A DNA stretch of 64,000 nucleotides. Origin: Aquarana catesbeiana (taxonomy: Eukaryota; Chordata; Amphibia; Anura; Ranidae). Positions 44,840 to 57,032 of this stretch are shown here, piece by piece. Position 1 is the stretch's first letter; the number at the start of each line of letters is the position of its first letter. The notes under the pieces are model-generated. The model was given only the letters and a program-made list of their open reading frames with translations, was not told the DNA's origin and searched no databases. Location: contig NC_133332.1 of NCBI RefSeq assembly GCF_042186555.1, positions 236,696,015 to 236,760,014 on the forward strand, written 5' to 3'. Both the position numbers and the translations under genes were made by a program.

Positions 44840-45886
44840 ATGACTGAGCCTGAACGAGCAACCTCCCTGGTAGAGCAGCTGTGTCATCACATTACTGCAT
44901 TTACCCAAATAGTCAAGAGTCTGCAAGAAAGCTACAGTCAGCTTGAAGAACGGATTCATGAACTTTCTCCGACACCTGCTTTAATAATGCAGTCACCCAA
45001 ACCCCAGGTTCCTATTCAAGAGTTTTCAGGCAACCGTGGCAAGTTCAGGACTTTTCAGAATGCCTGTATCCTTTACTTTTCATTACAGCCCCAGACCTTC
45101 TCTCAGGAAACCACTAAAGTGGGGTTTGTAATCTTCCTCCTGCAGGGTGAGCCTCAGTCCTGGGCTCACCATTTACTGTAACAGGACAATCCTTGTCTGT
45201 CAAGCCTGACCTCTTTCTTTGCAACCATGGCTACGAGGACCCTCTGCGAACTGCCATGGCCGAGTCTGCTCTGCATGTGCTCCAGCAAGGCCACCGAGCC
45301 GCTGAGGACTATGTAACTTTAGACGCTGGAGCGCAGATGTCGAATGGAACAGTGCTGCTCTCCATTACCAATTTCGACTAGGATTATCCGAACCCCTAAA
45401 GGATGAGCTGGCTCGTGTTGGAGTACCTGAATCCTTAGAAGCACTCATCGACCTGACAATTCAAATTGACAGACGCCTGAGAGAACGCAGTGCCAATAGG
45501 TCAGCTGGACGATTCCAGCCTCTAGGGTTGTTACCACAAGAGCCTGGTCCACCTAGTCCAGCTCAACCCGGCAGGTTCCATCCCTCCCTCTCTCCAGAGG
45601 AACGCCTGTACCGCCGTCAGAACCACTTGTGTCTACTGTGGGAAGGATGGCCATTATGTGAGATCCTGTCCTGCCAAGATTAGAAAATGCCTGACTTTTC
45701 TCCCTGCCAGCCAGTCATCTCGGCCTTCCAAGTCTTCTCACCTGGCCGTACAGATCTTACTACAACTTTCAGAGAGAGTGATCCAAGTACCTGCTATTGT
45801 AGATTCGGGGGCTTGCAGTTGCTTCATTGATTTGACTTTTGCTCTTCAACATAAGATTCCCTTGCAGCCCAAAGCTCATGGACTCT
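44840..45886 (+). pseudogene. gag: Gypsy gag and start of protease
   Basis: Starts MTEPERATSLVEQLCHHI 13 bp after the LTR, with a coiled-coil-like start and a capsid-like segment (PQVPIQEFSGNRGKFRTFQN, KVGFVIFLLQGEPQSWA). TAA at 45179, then frames change several times (AESALHVLQQGHRAAEDYV; RLGLSEPLKDELARVGVPE; LTIQIDRRLRERSANR). The zinc knuckle CVYCGKDGHYVRSC is at about 45630-45675 and the retropepsin motif VPAIVDSGACSCFID at about 45790-45830. Coding stops where the minus-strand LTR begins at 45887. At least four lesions. Confidence 0.85.
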
Positions 45887-46335
45887 TGTAACAAGGGGTT
45901 AAATTCTATGTTACATTTATTCATAGATTCATTTATATATTTACCCTTTTAGATATGTGGTCAGTAATGCAATGATTAAAACACACAAAACAAAGAATGT
46001 AATAAAAGAGATTTACTTAGCTTCGATTAAAGATGTATTACAGATGATACAATACAGGATAAATTCAGCATTCAATCCAGGGAACCCCTCAACTTCAGAA
46101 TTTTCAGATAGTTCTGGAAGCCGACAGCCTGTTCAAGATCTGGGACCACTAACGTCCCTTCACGAAGTTCACTGTCCTGCTCTATTGTCTGACCTTTTAA
46201 AGGCTAGATGGAAGGCGCGAAAAGCTGGTTTAATCTGGTCCTAACAATAGGCTAGCCAGAGAATGGTCCAGAGACAATGTAACCCTCTATGAATGACCGT
46301 CTGTGAGCTCAGAAACATACATTATACATATATAG

Positions 46336-46387
<52 letters not shown>

Positions 46388-46473
46388 CTATATAAGTAAT
46401 CACCTTAAAACTATTACTAAGTTTCTTGTAATTCAATAACTAACGTTTTATATATATATATACCCATACTACA
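45887..46473 (-). mobile_element. 3' LTR of a minus-strand retrovirus-like element
   Basis: Read on the minus strand it runs TGTAGTATGGG ... CCCCTTGTTACA, with TGTA/TACA inverted ends, an AATAAA near the 3' part (complement of TTTATT at about 45908) and a purine tract AAGGGGTGGAA (complement of 46474-46484) immediately upstream. It contains a (TA)n run at about 46340-46384. This is the normal arrangement of polypurine tract and 3' LTR. The opposite LTR is missing. It lies inside the Gypsy protease region; the target duplication cannot be confirmed. Confidence 0.72.
46340..46386. repeat. (TA)n microsatellite
   Basis: About 20 TA units flanked by TATAGAAATATA and its near-complement TATATTTCTATATA, making a perfect hairpin-forming palindrome within the LTR. 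Confidence 0.95.
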
Positions 46474-46484
46474 TTCCACCCCTT

Positions 46485-49400
46485 GACTTACAAGATTCTT
46501 AGTTTAGTTTATAATACTCAAGATTACTTATAGATATATCAAGATGTTCTACTCAAAGTAGTCCTTTCGCTTGTACTCCAATATAAACATTTCTGACTTC
46601 ATTAATTTCATCCTTCACATTTCCAGTATTATGAGTATGTATACAAAACACTCCTCACTATTAAATATGGTCCCATATATCCCACCCCTTGGGTATTTTC
46701 CACATGTAAATCAATGTATAACAGTTTTACATCCTTCCAAACCTCGTCTTATTTATCTAAAGTTCTATCTCTTGACCCACTTTCTCTGTCTGATTTACCT
46801 GTCCAGGAAATCTCATTCTGCTATGTTAGGGCTGAAAAATATAAAAATGTCCAGGCTTATAAAAACAACTATATGTTGGACTAACAGAATAACACTAAAC
46901 TTCCTTTTGAAAGTAAAGGCATGAGCATCAAAGTTTCCTTTCCAAGAGTTTAAACGCATAGATACTTGTCAAAGTCCTCCATATCTGGTGATGGACAGCA
47001 GAGTCTTAGACATCCGGTTACCAGATTGCAGCTGCAGCATAACACTTGCAACACTGTAGAACTGTAGAATACAAAGTCCATATCCTTCGGACTATTGCAG
47101 CTCACAAGTCACAAACGTGCAGGCACATAACCACATAGTAGCTGGAACTTCTACAGACAGTTCAGGCACATGACCATCAGAGCAGATAAAACAGTTCAAG
47201 TACTTCACCATCAGATTGATGTACTTAACCATGATAGCGGATGGAACAGTTCAGGTACTCGACCCTCAGAACAGGTGGAATTTGCACCAACAGTTCAGCT
47301 GCTGATCATTGGTAAAGACTTTATAGACTGTTGCTGCTGTCAAAAGTGTTTGTCTTCTTTCTCCAATATGCTTCTAGTTGACATCATGGCATGTGTGTTA
47401 CCAAATATGTCAGTCCAACATTCCTTAATTAACAACAATGCCCATATAGCCCATTATAGATTTCTGAACAGGCAAATCGATAATCATTAGTGACCCGTCT
47501 TAACACTGAAAAATTCAGCTTTCTACATTAAAGGTGAAATATTATTACAGGTATATTACTCATCCCCCACCTGAACTTTACACTACTCTGTCTCAAATTA
47601 TAGGCCCAACTTTAAACTACTTCATGTGTGTTTCCTCTATGCACTTTGATCCCCTTCCACACTCTAAAGACATTCTAGCAGGCTAACTGGCTCTTGTCTA
47701 CACTGATCCCAATATGTGCATATAATATGCCCATGCATATGTATCACTGTATTCTACATGCCAGTCCCACCCCAAGCAATCAAGGAGAATTGAGGAAAAC
47801 AAAACCTGAGAACCTATTTTATAACTCTTTTTCTTTACCAAGAAAATTTTATGAAAACTCAATCAGGTGTATAGAACAGGGTGGTCAAAGAATCACTGAG
47901 TGTCAGATATATGTGACCATATATATACCACTAGAACACCTCATGTTGAAAGACTTACAAATTGTGTTCAGTGCAATAATATTAACCTAAATGTACAGTT
48001 ATAAGTAGACATAAGTACTTTTTTTTCCTTGAAAAACAAAATGATTACTTTAAATTTAAACTGTCAATCATGCAGAAAAATGTACTTTAAATGTAAAACC
48101 CCAGGCACACTCCCAGAGTGGTACCAAAATAATTATGGCAGAATATACAGAAGTAGATGCTGCCATAATTTGGCTTACGTATACACAGACAAGAACAATA
48201 TGTAAATGTTTGGGTATTCTTACACCCTTCAAACCATTACAAGTATTATATAATTCCAGATATCAAAACAATCTTGCTGTCAATATTCAAACATTATTTG
48301 TTCTATATCATTTTATATTCAACTCAATCAGAGGAAACCCTTATAAATCTATTATGCAGCATCAAGAGTATTAGCTGCTCTGGTTTACAATCAGTTCCAA
48401 TGAAAACTTTCAGTACATTTGCATATTGCATAAAAATAACAACCAAAACAACAAATTATTCTTGACTGTAATCTTCATCTTTAGTTCTTGGACATCAAAC
48501 CATATCAGACAGGTGGATTGATGCTATTTAATATTGTCTAGGAACTAAACAAAACAAAAAGTTTTTTTAGTGTGATGCTATTACAGCTCCTTCCTAGAAA
48601 GTAACAAATAGTTAGCAACAAACACATTTAACCAACACTTTCCACAAACAACAAAACATATGGCCATTATTTCTGTTATTCATGAGTGCACTTTTATTAC
48701 CCTTATTAATTGAGCTCATATTACTTAATTATCACCACGTGGATTTTCATTAAAGGACGTCCATTCAAAGTTGTCATTAACCATGGTTGAAATAATTCAC
48801 AAGAACATTATATGGTGTTCATTACATTTGTGCACAAACATTATACATCACCAAACTCATATTGATGTTTCTATTGCAACCTCTTGTTCAATACCATACA
48901 GATCTACGAAACTTCTAGGAATAGATCTGGTTCCTTCTGTATTAACGAAAAAAACATTAGTGTTGTATCCTAGAACATGACACTATTACATTCACCAATA
49001 GAATTATAATAATCATGACTGCTATTCAGGATTTTAAAGGGTGTTAACATCAATCAGCCATATACTTTCTTTGTTTCAAATAATCCTAGATTTTAACAAA
49101 ACTAACAATTTCAACTAGGATGTTATTTTTTCAACATGATTAGACATTTCTCAGATGTTCAGCACTGTCCTGCTTTTCACAGGCATAAGCTTTTTTAAGG
49201 GGGGGGTTAAGGGGAAATCTCCCTCTCTTAAGGGATCGTCTCATTCAAGCAGACTCTCACAAATACAGTCTATAGCTGCAGCTCTTCTTTTCACAAAATG
49301 CTGGACTATTGTCCATTGTCCGGGGGGGGTTCTGCAGCCAATCCTGCTAACTACTGATCTTTTCAGTTAAACATAAAAAACTCACTTAAACATCAGTAGC

Positions 49401-50062
49401 CAAATGCATTTTTACATATCATCCATACAACAACTTTTCCTCACCAATAGCTAGCTAAACAACCAACAAAAGAGCTCAGCTCAACATTTAAACTTAACAC
49501 ATATATTACTGCAGTAATCACAATCTAAGCATCAATACAGGTCATATTTTTCCTTTTCCTACCTGTTTTCTGCTCATCGTTTTCAAACCTCAAAGAACAA
49601 TTATGTGAGCACCAGCGAAAGGGCCACTCGTCCACCTAACGCGGTCATCAGCTTATCTGTTCTATATCTCAAAAAATCTAAAGCTTGCCGGGGGCTCACT
49701 AAGCACACAATGAGTGGAAACATTCGACCATCTACCCCCTTTTTGTCTCAGTGCCTGCAAAAATATCCATCCTAATATAGATGCAGCTTTATTATATTTT
49801 GAATATCGAAACAAATCAAGAATCAGGAGACAGTGGCAGGGGTCTTCCACTTTAAATGCATCCTGATACTTGATCAAATCACGAGCCAGAGTAGACCAGC
49901 ATCTAGAATCTGCCCACTCTGAGATGGGGCTCTTTTGACTGTCTCCCCCCTGCCCTTTTTTTATCCAGTTAAACATATCTGCCACTAACTGCCACCAAAG
50001 CAAAGCTAGCAACAAACCTCCTATCACAGTGCACACTAATAATACAGTTTCCCAACATTACT
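46485..50062 (-). other. AT-rich internal part of the minus-strand retrovirus-like element
   Basis: About 3.6 kb upstream (on the minus strand) of the putative polypurine tract. It is AT-rich. Between 46485 and 49661 I found no minus-strand open frame of useful length, and the plus-strand frames look random. The only candidate gene is at 49662-50036. A second purine run (complement of CTACCCCCTTTTTGTC, about 49735) could be an internal polypurine tract. The right edge at about 50062 joins truncated Gypsy LTR without a visible terminus. Confidence 0.5.
49662..50036 (-). CDS. Hypothetical ORF, 124 aa, hydrophobic N-terminus
   Basis: The minus-strand frame starts with a likely membrane segment (VIGGLLLALLWWQLVADMF), then a Lys/Gly-rich turn and a mostly helical Cys/Trp-containing part (WADSRCWSTLARDLIKYQD, DPCHCLLILDLFRYSKY). 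The frame is also open a little upstream of the first Met. I do not recognise the family. Its place inside a retrovirus-like sequence suggests the membrane-anchor end of an envelope protein or an accessory gene, but that is a guess. It could also be a chance open frame. Confidence 0.35.
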   Translation of the reverse strand: MCTVIGGLLLALLWWQLVADMFNWIKKGQGGDSQKSPISEWADSRCWSTLARDLIKYQDAFKVEDPCHCLLILDLFRYSKYNKAASILGWIFLQALRQKGGRWSNVSTHCVLSEPPASFRFFEI

Positions 50063-50483
50063 TGGCTTGTCTTGTAACCTTCCCTTGAACTCTGCCTGTA
50101 CCGACCCCGGCTTGTCCTGTGACTAATCTTCTGCCTTCTCCCTGGCACCTGCACTGCTGATCTGGTTTGACCCGGCTTGTTCCTGACTACGATCCTGCCT
50201 GCACCTGGTACCCGATTTGATCTACCGTGTATGACCCTGCCTGTCTGACCTTGCTACTTGTCATTGTCATCTGCACCTGCTGCCATCTGCTAGTCTCCTG
50301 CAGAAGCTTCTCTGTGTCTCTCCAGCATGACCGGAACCAGCCGCCCTGCTGCCACCAAAGACTCTCTGGCACTCGTGCGACTCTGTACTTTGGTGCCTTC
50401 TGTTTGCTCTATCAGGGGCCCTAAGTCAGAGTGGTAAGGGAGGCCTTGCTCGTCCATTCAGGCTCTTCTGCCAGGTACGTGAT
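50063..50483 (+). mobile_element. Truncated 3' LTR of the second Gypsy element
   Basis: Matches 44407-44827 with about a dozen substitutions. The end GTACGTGATA is shared; sequences then diverge (GTACAAGG after the first, CGATCCGA after this one), which fixes the LTR boundary. The first part of the LTR is missing. Confidence 0.88.
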
Positions 50484-51110
50484 ACGATCCGACGAGATTT
50501 GTCGATCGTCTCCCTGTCTGGCGGTACGAAAGCGAGGAAGTCGACGAATTAGCATCGCCATATCTTGCCCTTTACTTCCTCCGTCAAGTGCGTACCAGTT
50601 GGCGCAACTGCCCACAAAGCGCCACCGGAGACGGGGAGAGGTAGACGCCGGACCCGATACCCCCATACTGGACAGAACTGATTTGACGACCGAAGCTATG
50701 CATTCCTCTGGCGGGCCCGATACGGAAGCATCAGTTGACCTACCCCAAATTAAATCACAGTCATACTCACTTATGCGTGGAGGCAGAGCCGATGAAGGGC
50801 GGCCAGCAGCAGGACCCAGCGGAGCATCCGATTCAGGAACGGCCATGGAAGGCAGGAGTCAGAGACGACCATCACCTGAAGGAACGGTGGGGCGCAGGAC
50901 TGCGATCATTGATGGAGAGGTCCAGGGGAGGGGGTCCGACCACCGACCCTGAGAAGTCCGACTGGCCAAGGACAGCAACTGAGCAACGACAAGAGCATAT
51001 AGATAGATATATATATATCTATCCACTGCATATAGTTTAGCTATATCTCACTGCAGGCCATTCCTGGTGTACTGTTTCTAATATTCTTCAGGCAGGCAGG
51101 TGATTCAGTT
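50484..51110. other. Unassigned GC-richer stretch with open frames on both strands
   Basis: Open frames of about 140-170 codons run on both strands across 50421-50952. The minus one (DLIWGRSTDASVSGPPEEC ... LIRRLPRFRTARQGDD) looks slightly more protein-like, but I recognise no domain. The composition is more GC-rich than the neighbours, so long frames are expected by chance. It lies between the Gypsy LTR and the microsatellites leading to the hAT gene. Confidence 0.35.
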
Positions 51111-51120
51111 AGCTGCAGCG

Positions 51121-51124
<4 letters not shown>

Positions 51125-51192
<68 letters not shown>

Positions 51193-51260
51193 CAACTCTC
51201 GTGTGTGTGTGTGTATGTATGTATGTATATGTGTGTGTGTGTGTGTATATATATAATCTC
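51125..51260. repeat. (TA)n followed by (GT)n/(TGTA)n microsatellites
   Basis: A pure TA run at about 51125-51188, then GTGTGTGTGTGTATGTATGT sequence to about 51256. Confidence 0.97.
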
Positions 51261-51339
51261 CACTGTATCCAGTTTAGCTATATCTGACTGCAGGCCGTTC
51301 CTGGTGTACTGTTGCTAATATACTTCAGGCGGTGTATAC

Positions 51340-51605
51340 AGTATATAGTGCTGTGCACCCATAGTGCAGTTATTCATACTTTTCTGGTGGTCAATACAGT
51401 ACACCCATAGTTATTAAACTTCTTTTGGTATACACAGTACCGTGCACCCCTAGTGCAGTTGCTACTACTTTCCTGGTGGTGTACACAATACATACAGTGT
51501 ACCCATAGTTGTTGTTATACTTCTGTTGGTGTACATAGTGCCGTGCACCCATAGTGCAGTTGCTACTACTTTCCTGGTGGTGTACACAGTACACAATACA
51601 GTGTA
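51340..51605 (+). repeat. Tandem repeats upstream of the hAT gene
   Basis: GTGCACCC(A/C)TAGTGCAGTTG plus CTACTACTTTCCTGGTGGTG plus TACACAGTAC modules repeat about four times with a period of about 55-115 bp. A related arrangement (GGTGTACTGTTGCTAATAT) starts at about 51065 and 51299. They sit immediately upstream of the transposase start at 51635. Confidence 0.85.
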
Positions 51606-51634
51606 GTGTTTTTTTTTGCTAAACAAAATTCTGC

Positions 51635-54600
51635 ATGTCTGGAAGGCCACCAAGGAGAGGCAGATGCTCACAGGCCACTAAAAGAGGGCAAGCTGGCTCT
51701 GTGTCTACAGTCGACAGTGCTGGTCGTGGACAGGGTGCATCCTCAGCACGTGGCCGTGGGGCACGCTTGTCCTTTTTTCCTGCAGCTGGCTGTGTTATTG
51801 AGCCACAACCTATAGAAGAGTTGGTGGAATGGATAACAAAGCCCTTCTCATCCTCCTCATCCTCTGTCACCCAGGCTCAGAGTAGTTTGCCTGCCAATGC
51901 AGCTGCCAAAACGGCCTATTTCATCGGCTCCATGTCAACAGTCACTCCTTCCCTAGCCCCACCATCATGCACGGAGGAGTCCCCCGAACTATTCGACCAC
52001 AGCGTCAGGTACATGCTGCAGGAGGATGCGCAGCATGAAGGCTCCGATGATGGTACCCAGGTTGAGGAAGGGAGTAACGTCAGCCTAGAGAAAGGGGGTG
52101 CCCAAGAAGGTCAAGAAACTGGCAGTCATGTTCCCCCTAGCTGCAGCATACTGCCACGTTTGCTCCAGTGACAAGGAGGGAGGCATGATTTCACTGACTC
52201 AACTTGGGTGCCTGATAGAAGAGAGGAGGAGGAGGAGGAGGCACATCTCCAACTAGGTAGGATGCCCTCCAGGAGGCAGCTTAAGGGCAGCCACCCTATT
52301 GCATCACACCGCAGAGCTAACCAGGTGCAGGGCGCTGCTGACTCCTCGCATATTTTGAAAAGTTCTTTTTTGAAACGTGTGCAGCAGATCGCACCATTGC
52401 TGTTTGCAACATATGTCTGAAGTGTATCAAGCGTGGCCAAAACAGCAGCCGCTTGGGCACCACATGCTTGACCAGACATATGACGACCTCCCATGCAGTC
52501 CGTTGGCAACAGCACTTAAAAGACCCACATCAAAGAACAAGGCGGACCTCTCCTTGCTCCTCATCAGCTGGGATCTCCAACCCAACTATACCTCCAGTCC
52601 TCTCAGAAACCTGCACTGAGAGGAATGAAAGTATAGAAATAGGTGTCCCAAGTACTTGCGGCCAATCTGCTAGTGGTACACCAACATCAGATTTTAGCAG
52701 GCAAATTTCCCTACCCCAGTTGCTAAACCATCGAAAGAAATACGGTCCCAGCCATCCACATGCTCACTATCTGAATGCTAGCTTTGCCAAATTGCTAGCA
52801 CTGCAAACTGCTGCCTTTTCAGCTGGTAGACTCTGCCCCCTTTTGTGAATTTGTGGAATGTGGTACCTCAGTGGCAGGTTCCCAAACGCCATTTCTTTTC
52901 ATGAAAGGCCATTCCGGCTCTCTACCAGCATGTGGAAGGCAATGTCTTGGCCTCGTTGGACAGGGCGGTCAGCAGTAAGGTGCATATTGCACGTTACCTT
53001 TCTTTCACGGCACACTGGGTAACTCGGCTGGCAGCTGGGAAGGATGCAGGACAGGGTTCAGTATTGTTGGAGCTTGTTCCGCCACCACGCCTCCAAAATG
53101 CTAGTGGTGATTCTGCCACAGCTCTCTCCTCCACCCCCTCCTCTTCTTCTTCCTCTATGGCCTCTTCCTCTGCAGATTTCTCCTCTGAACCAGGGGTGCT
53201 CCGTAGGCGTTCAAGGGGCTACGCAAGCACTCAGGCAAAAAGATGCCATGTGGTGCTTGAGTTGGTCTGCTTAGGGGACAGGAGCCACACTGGGGCAGAG
53301 ATTCTGTCAGCTCTGCAGGGGCAGGCTCAGAGGTGGTTTATGCCATGCCAGCTTCAGCCAGGAATGGATGTATGTGACAATGGCACCAACCTCCTCTCCA
53401 CCCTCCGACAGGGACACTTGACCCATTTTCCCTGTTTGGCTCACGTCCTGAATTTAGTGGTGCAGCGGTTGTTGAGCAGGTACCTGGGCTTACAGGATCT
53501 CCTGAGGCAGGCCAGGAAAGTCTGTGGTCATTTCTGCCAGCCATATAATCCCAGTGCTTGGCTGGCTGACATTCAAAGAGAATGCATCCTGCCCAAGAAC
53601 TGCCTCATTTGTGACATGCCCACCAGGTGGAACTCAACACTGGCAATGCTGCAGCAGCTGCACATGCAGCAGAGGGCCATCAATGAGTACCTGTGTGAGT
53701 ATGGCACCAGGACAGGGTCAGGGGAGCTTGGCTTTTTTTTGCCACGCCAGTGGCTACTGATCAAGGAAGCATGCACTGACCTGTCACCATTTGAGGAGGC
53801 CACGAGGATAGTGACAGTGCATGCATCAGTGATACTGTCCCTCTTGTCTTCCTGTTGGAGCACACGCTTCGTGGAATAATGGACATCGCACTTGAGGCAG
53901 AACAGCGGGAGGAAAAGGAGGACTTCCTTACCTCTCAAGGCCCCCTTTATCCAGATACTAGTATTCCTGCAGGCCCGCCGATCACACAGGAAGAAGAGGA
54001 GGATTGGGTCAGCATGGAGGTGGAGGATAACACATCAGCAGAAGTCTTCAAGGGATCGTTTGCAGTCCCCAGAAACCCATGGAGTTGTATGTGGCTGGGA
54101 GGCGGTGGTTGAGTATCATGTGATCCTTAGTGACCCAGAGGACTCAGGATCGAATGCCTCTGCAAACCTACGCTGCATGGCCTCCCAGATCCTGCAAAGC
54201 CTGCGAAAGGACCCTAGGATTCGTGGTATCAAGGAGAGGGATCATTACTGGCTGGCAACCCTTCTTGATCCACGTTACAAGGGTAAGGTTTCAGAACTTA
54301 TAAAGCCTTCGCAGAGGGAGCAGAGGATGAAACATCTTCGGGAGGCCTTTCAGAAAGGTTTGTGCAATGCGTTTCCAGAGCCTGGGAGGTTACAATTTCC
54401 TGGTGCTGGACAACGTGTTGCTGAGGCACAGAAAGAGCGGTGGAGAAGGTGGCTGGCTGACCGATGCCTTCAGGCAATTCTTCAGTCCTCAGCACCCAGG
54501 TCTGATCGGTTCCAGCAACCATCGCCAGCGTCTGAATTACATGGTACAGGAATATCTAGGGGCAAAATCAGACTTGGAGACCTTTCCACCAGAACATCCA

Positions 54601-54780
54601 CTGGGTTACTGGGTCTTGAGGATGGACCACTGGCCAGAGCTTGCTCAATATGCAATTGAGCTACTGGCCTGTCCTGCATGGAGGCTTTGTAACCGATCAC
54701 AGGGTGCGCCTGTCCACAGACCCTGTTGATCAGCTCACATTCATAAAAATGAATCAGCCTTGGATCACCAGCTACCAAGC
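51635..54780 (+). pseudogene. hAT transposase with BED zinc finger, heavily frameshifted
   Basis: Starts MSGRPPRRGRCSQATKRGQ. TGA at 52169-52171, then a BED-type finger (AVCNICLKCIKRG ... TTCLTRHMTTSH, about 52393-52485) after a frameshift near 52360. The RNase H-like core reads MDVCDNGTNLLSTLR (Asp), HFPCLAHVLNLVVQ and CDMPTRWNSTLAMLQQL (52932-53879), then after two further shifts LATLLDPRYKG (about 54255-54285) and the C-terminal dimerisation domain HPLGYWVLRMDHWPELAQYA. A short deletion there precedes FVTDHRVRLSTDPVDQL. ZBED-like hAT (Ac) family. At least five lesions exclude a domesticated host gene in this copy. Confidence 0.9.
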
Positions 54781-54939
54781 ACCTGATGCTGATGTAACTG
54801 AATTATTTTTCTATAGATGTGGGATCCCTTGAAGACTGCATATGCTGAGTGACTATCCTATTATGCTGAGTGACTATCCTATTCCTCCTCAATTTTCATG
54901 ATGATAGCTTCTAGAAATATTTTTGGTTCAGGGCAACGT

Positions 54940-55545
54940 CACCACTACCTAAGGCCCAATTTTTCTGCCCCTGTTTAACAGGGGCATGTAATTACAATTT
55001 TTGATCAAAAATTAACAGCAGGGTTCGTTCCTGTGCTCAACAAGAGTATCTGTGAGGGGGTTGCAGTGTTGTGGCACCACCACCACTGCCTAAGGCCCAA
55101 TTTTTCTGCCCCTGTTTAACAGGGGTGTGTAATTACAATTTTTGATCAAGTATTTAACAGCAGGGCTGCACTCAACAAGAGTATCTGTGAGGGGTTTCGG
55201 TGTTGTGCCACCACCACCACCGCCTAAGGCCCAATTTTTCTGCCCCTGTTTAACAGGGGCACGTAATTACAATTTTTGTTGTAATATTTCACAGCAGAGC
55301 CTGTTCCTGTGCTCAATAAAAGTATCTGTGAGGCTTTACAGTGTTGTGCCACCACCACCATCCTTGCCTAAGGCCCAATTTTTCTGCCCCTTTTCTGCCC
55401 CCTGCCGTTTAACAGGGGCATGTAATTACAATTCTTGATATAATATTTCACAGCAGGGTCCTTTCCAACGCCCACCAAGAGTAACTGTGAGGGCTTACAG
55501 TGTTCTGGTACCACCAACACATAAGGCCCAATTTTCCGCAGAGTG
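54940..55545 (+). repeat. About 135-155-bp tandem repeat, five copies, downstream of the hAT gene
   Basis: AAGGCCCAATTTTTCTGCCC begins at 54951, 55092, 55226 and 55370, with a degenerate fifth at 55523. Each unit includes TTTAACAGGGG, TGTAATTACAATT and AGTATCTGTGAGG. The repeats follow the transposase gene closely and are probably part of the hAT element's 3' region. Confidence 0.92.
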
Positions 55546-55568
55546 TATAGTGCAGGCTGTATAGTATC

Positions 55569-55993
55569 TACAGGTGGTCCCCTATTTTCAAACATCAGAC
55601 TTACAAATGACTCCTACTTACAAATGGAGGCAGACAACAGGAAGTGAGAGGAAATCTACCCCTAGGAAGGGAAATTCTCTCCTGTAAGAGTTAATATGGG
55701 AAAAAGGTGTCTCCCCACTGATGCTTTATCACCAATCCTTGTTTCCCTAATAACCCAAAATTTTCAAAATCCAATTCTCATTGGGACAGAAAGTGAGGTG
55801 AAATCTTCTGAACAGACAGCAAAACAAATGTTATAGGGGTGATAACCCTTCCCTATGTTAACCAAAAAGCTTAAAAATAGATTTTTGGCTGGAGCTAAAC
55901 TTACAAAATGTACCTGTTCCAAATTACAAACAGATTCAACTTAAGAACAAACCTACAGTCCCTATCTTGTTTGTAACCCGGGGACTGCCTGTA
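55569..55993. mobile_element. MITE with inverted ends TACAGG...GTCCCC
   Basis: The left end TACAGGTGGTCCCCTATTTTC and the right end's complement TACAGGCAGTCCCCGGGTTAC share most of their first 14 positions. The interior also pairs in part (GACTTACAAATGACTCC against complement text near 55925). No coding sequence, about 425 bp. Flanking TA is possible. The superfamily is unresolved. Confidence 0.65.
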
Positions 55994-56553
55994 TACTGCT
56001 GCTGTTCAGAGTATATAGGGCCTGGGGGCCCCACGCCTTTTTTTTTAAATTTGGGTGCGGGATTCACCTTAATATCCATACCAGACCCAGAGAAGAGAGA
56101 GATAGGAGAGGGTGGGTGGGCAACATTACATTACAGCCGCAAGCAGTTTTAAATGACTTTTTTTTCCTTTAGAAATGTCATTTTGTACAGGGACTGTTCT
56201 AAACACGGGAAAAATGCGCCACTTTACAGGCATACTATAGACACCCAACAGGCACGATATTTAAAGGAATAATACACTTTTATTGTTTCACTTTAAGCAT
56301 TATTAAAATCATCCCGAAAAAACAGCCGTTTTTAAAACTTTTTTTTGCATTGATCCATGTCCCCTGGGGCAGGACCCGGGTCTCCAAACACTTTTTATGA
56401 CAATAACTTGCATATTAGCCTTTAAAATTAGCACTTTTGATTTTTCACGTTCGAGTCCCATAGACTTTAATGGCCTTCGCGTGTTCACACAAATTTTTGG
56501 TCCGTTCGCATGTTCTGTCGCAAACCGATCCCTGGGGTGTTTGGCTCATCCCT
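55994..56553. other. hAT-like 3' terminal region
   Basis: Non-coding. The end GTGTTTGGCTCATCCCTA, complement TAGGGATGAGCCAAACAC, resembles the TAGGGATG-type terminus of hAT elements. It may be the right end of the element holding the transposase at 51635, with the MITE at 55569 inserted into its 3' region. The matching left terminus was not found. Confidence 0.5.
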
Positions 56554-57024
56554 ACTTTTCAGTATCTGCCTGGAGTTAAGCTGTATATAATTAGGAAGTG
56601 AGTGAAACTAAAAATATATTGGGTGTGACACAATTAATAACCTTAATAGTATTTCAGGGTAAAGTGAGCCTGATGAATCAGTTTGGAGGACTGTACTGAA
56701 TACTTTAATTCATAAAATGACAGGCTATGATGAAATATTTTGCAGCACAATATTTTGACCCTAGATCATACTTACAGAAGGATGGAGCAGTTTCTTCACT
56801 ATTTATTAAGAACCTACATTCCTGCAGTGTCTTCATCCAACCCAATATATAAAAACTAGAAGTAGAAATGGTGAAATGCACACCAAAAATTTCATATAAT
56901 TCAATTTATAAATTTTTCAGTGTGCTGAGAAAACAAACAATAAAATAAGCCTACATTGTCTGTGTCTGTCTGTGTTAAAACTGCTATTGACATTGACACG
57001 CATATGGATGTGAAATATACCTTG
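56554..57024. other. Unassigned, no gene recognised
   Basis: About 470 bp of AT-rich sequence without motif or repeat. Confidence 0.4.
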
Positions 57025-57032
57025 TAGGCAGG

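Larger units (their letters stand above)
44090..50483 (+). mobile_element. Second Ty3/Gypsy element: 5' LTR, gag, protease start, 3' LTR end
   Basis: The stretch GGCTTGTCTTGTAACCTTCC through TCAGGTACGTGATA occurs at about 44407-44827 and again at about 50063-50483 with very few differences, marking 5' and 3' LTR copies. Gag with a zinc knuckle and the protease active site follow the first copy. The second is cut on its left side. Everything between 45887 and 50062 is a minus-strand retrovirus-like sequence, so pol is absent. The LTR text resembles the Gypsy solo LTR at 2676. The 5' LTR start is uncertain. Confidence 0.85.

Noticed and set aside
49155..49370. Plus-strand frames in the AT-rich 46.5-50 kb region as genes
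   Set aside because: Composition-driven, short, no motifs, and opposite to the orientation given by the LTR and purine tract.
51635..54780. Domesticated host ZBED-type gene
   Set aside because: At least five frameshifts or stops, a deletion in the dimerisation domain and flanking tandem repeats point to a dead transposon copy.
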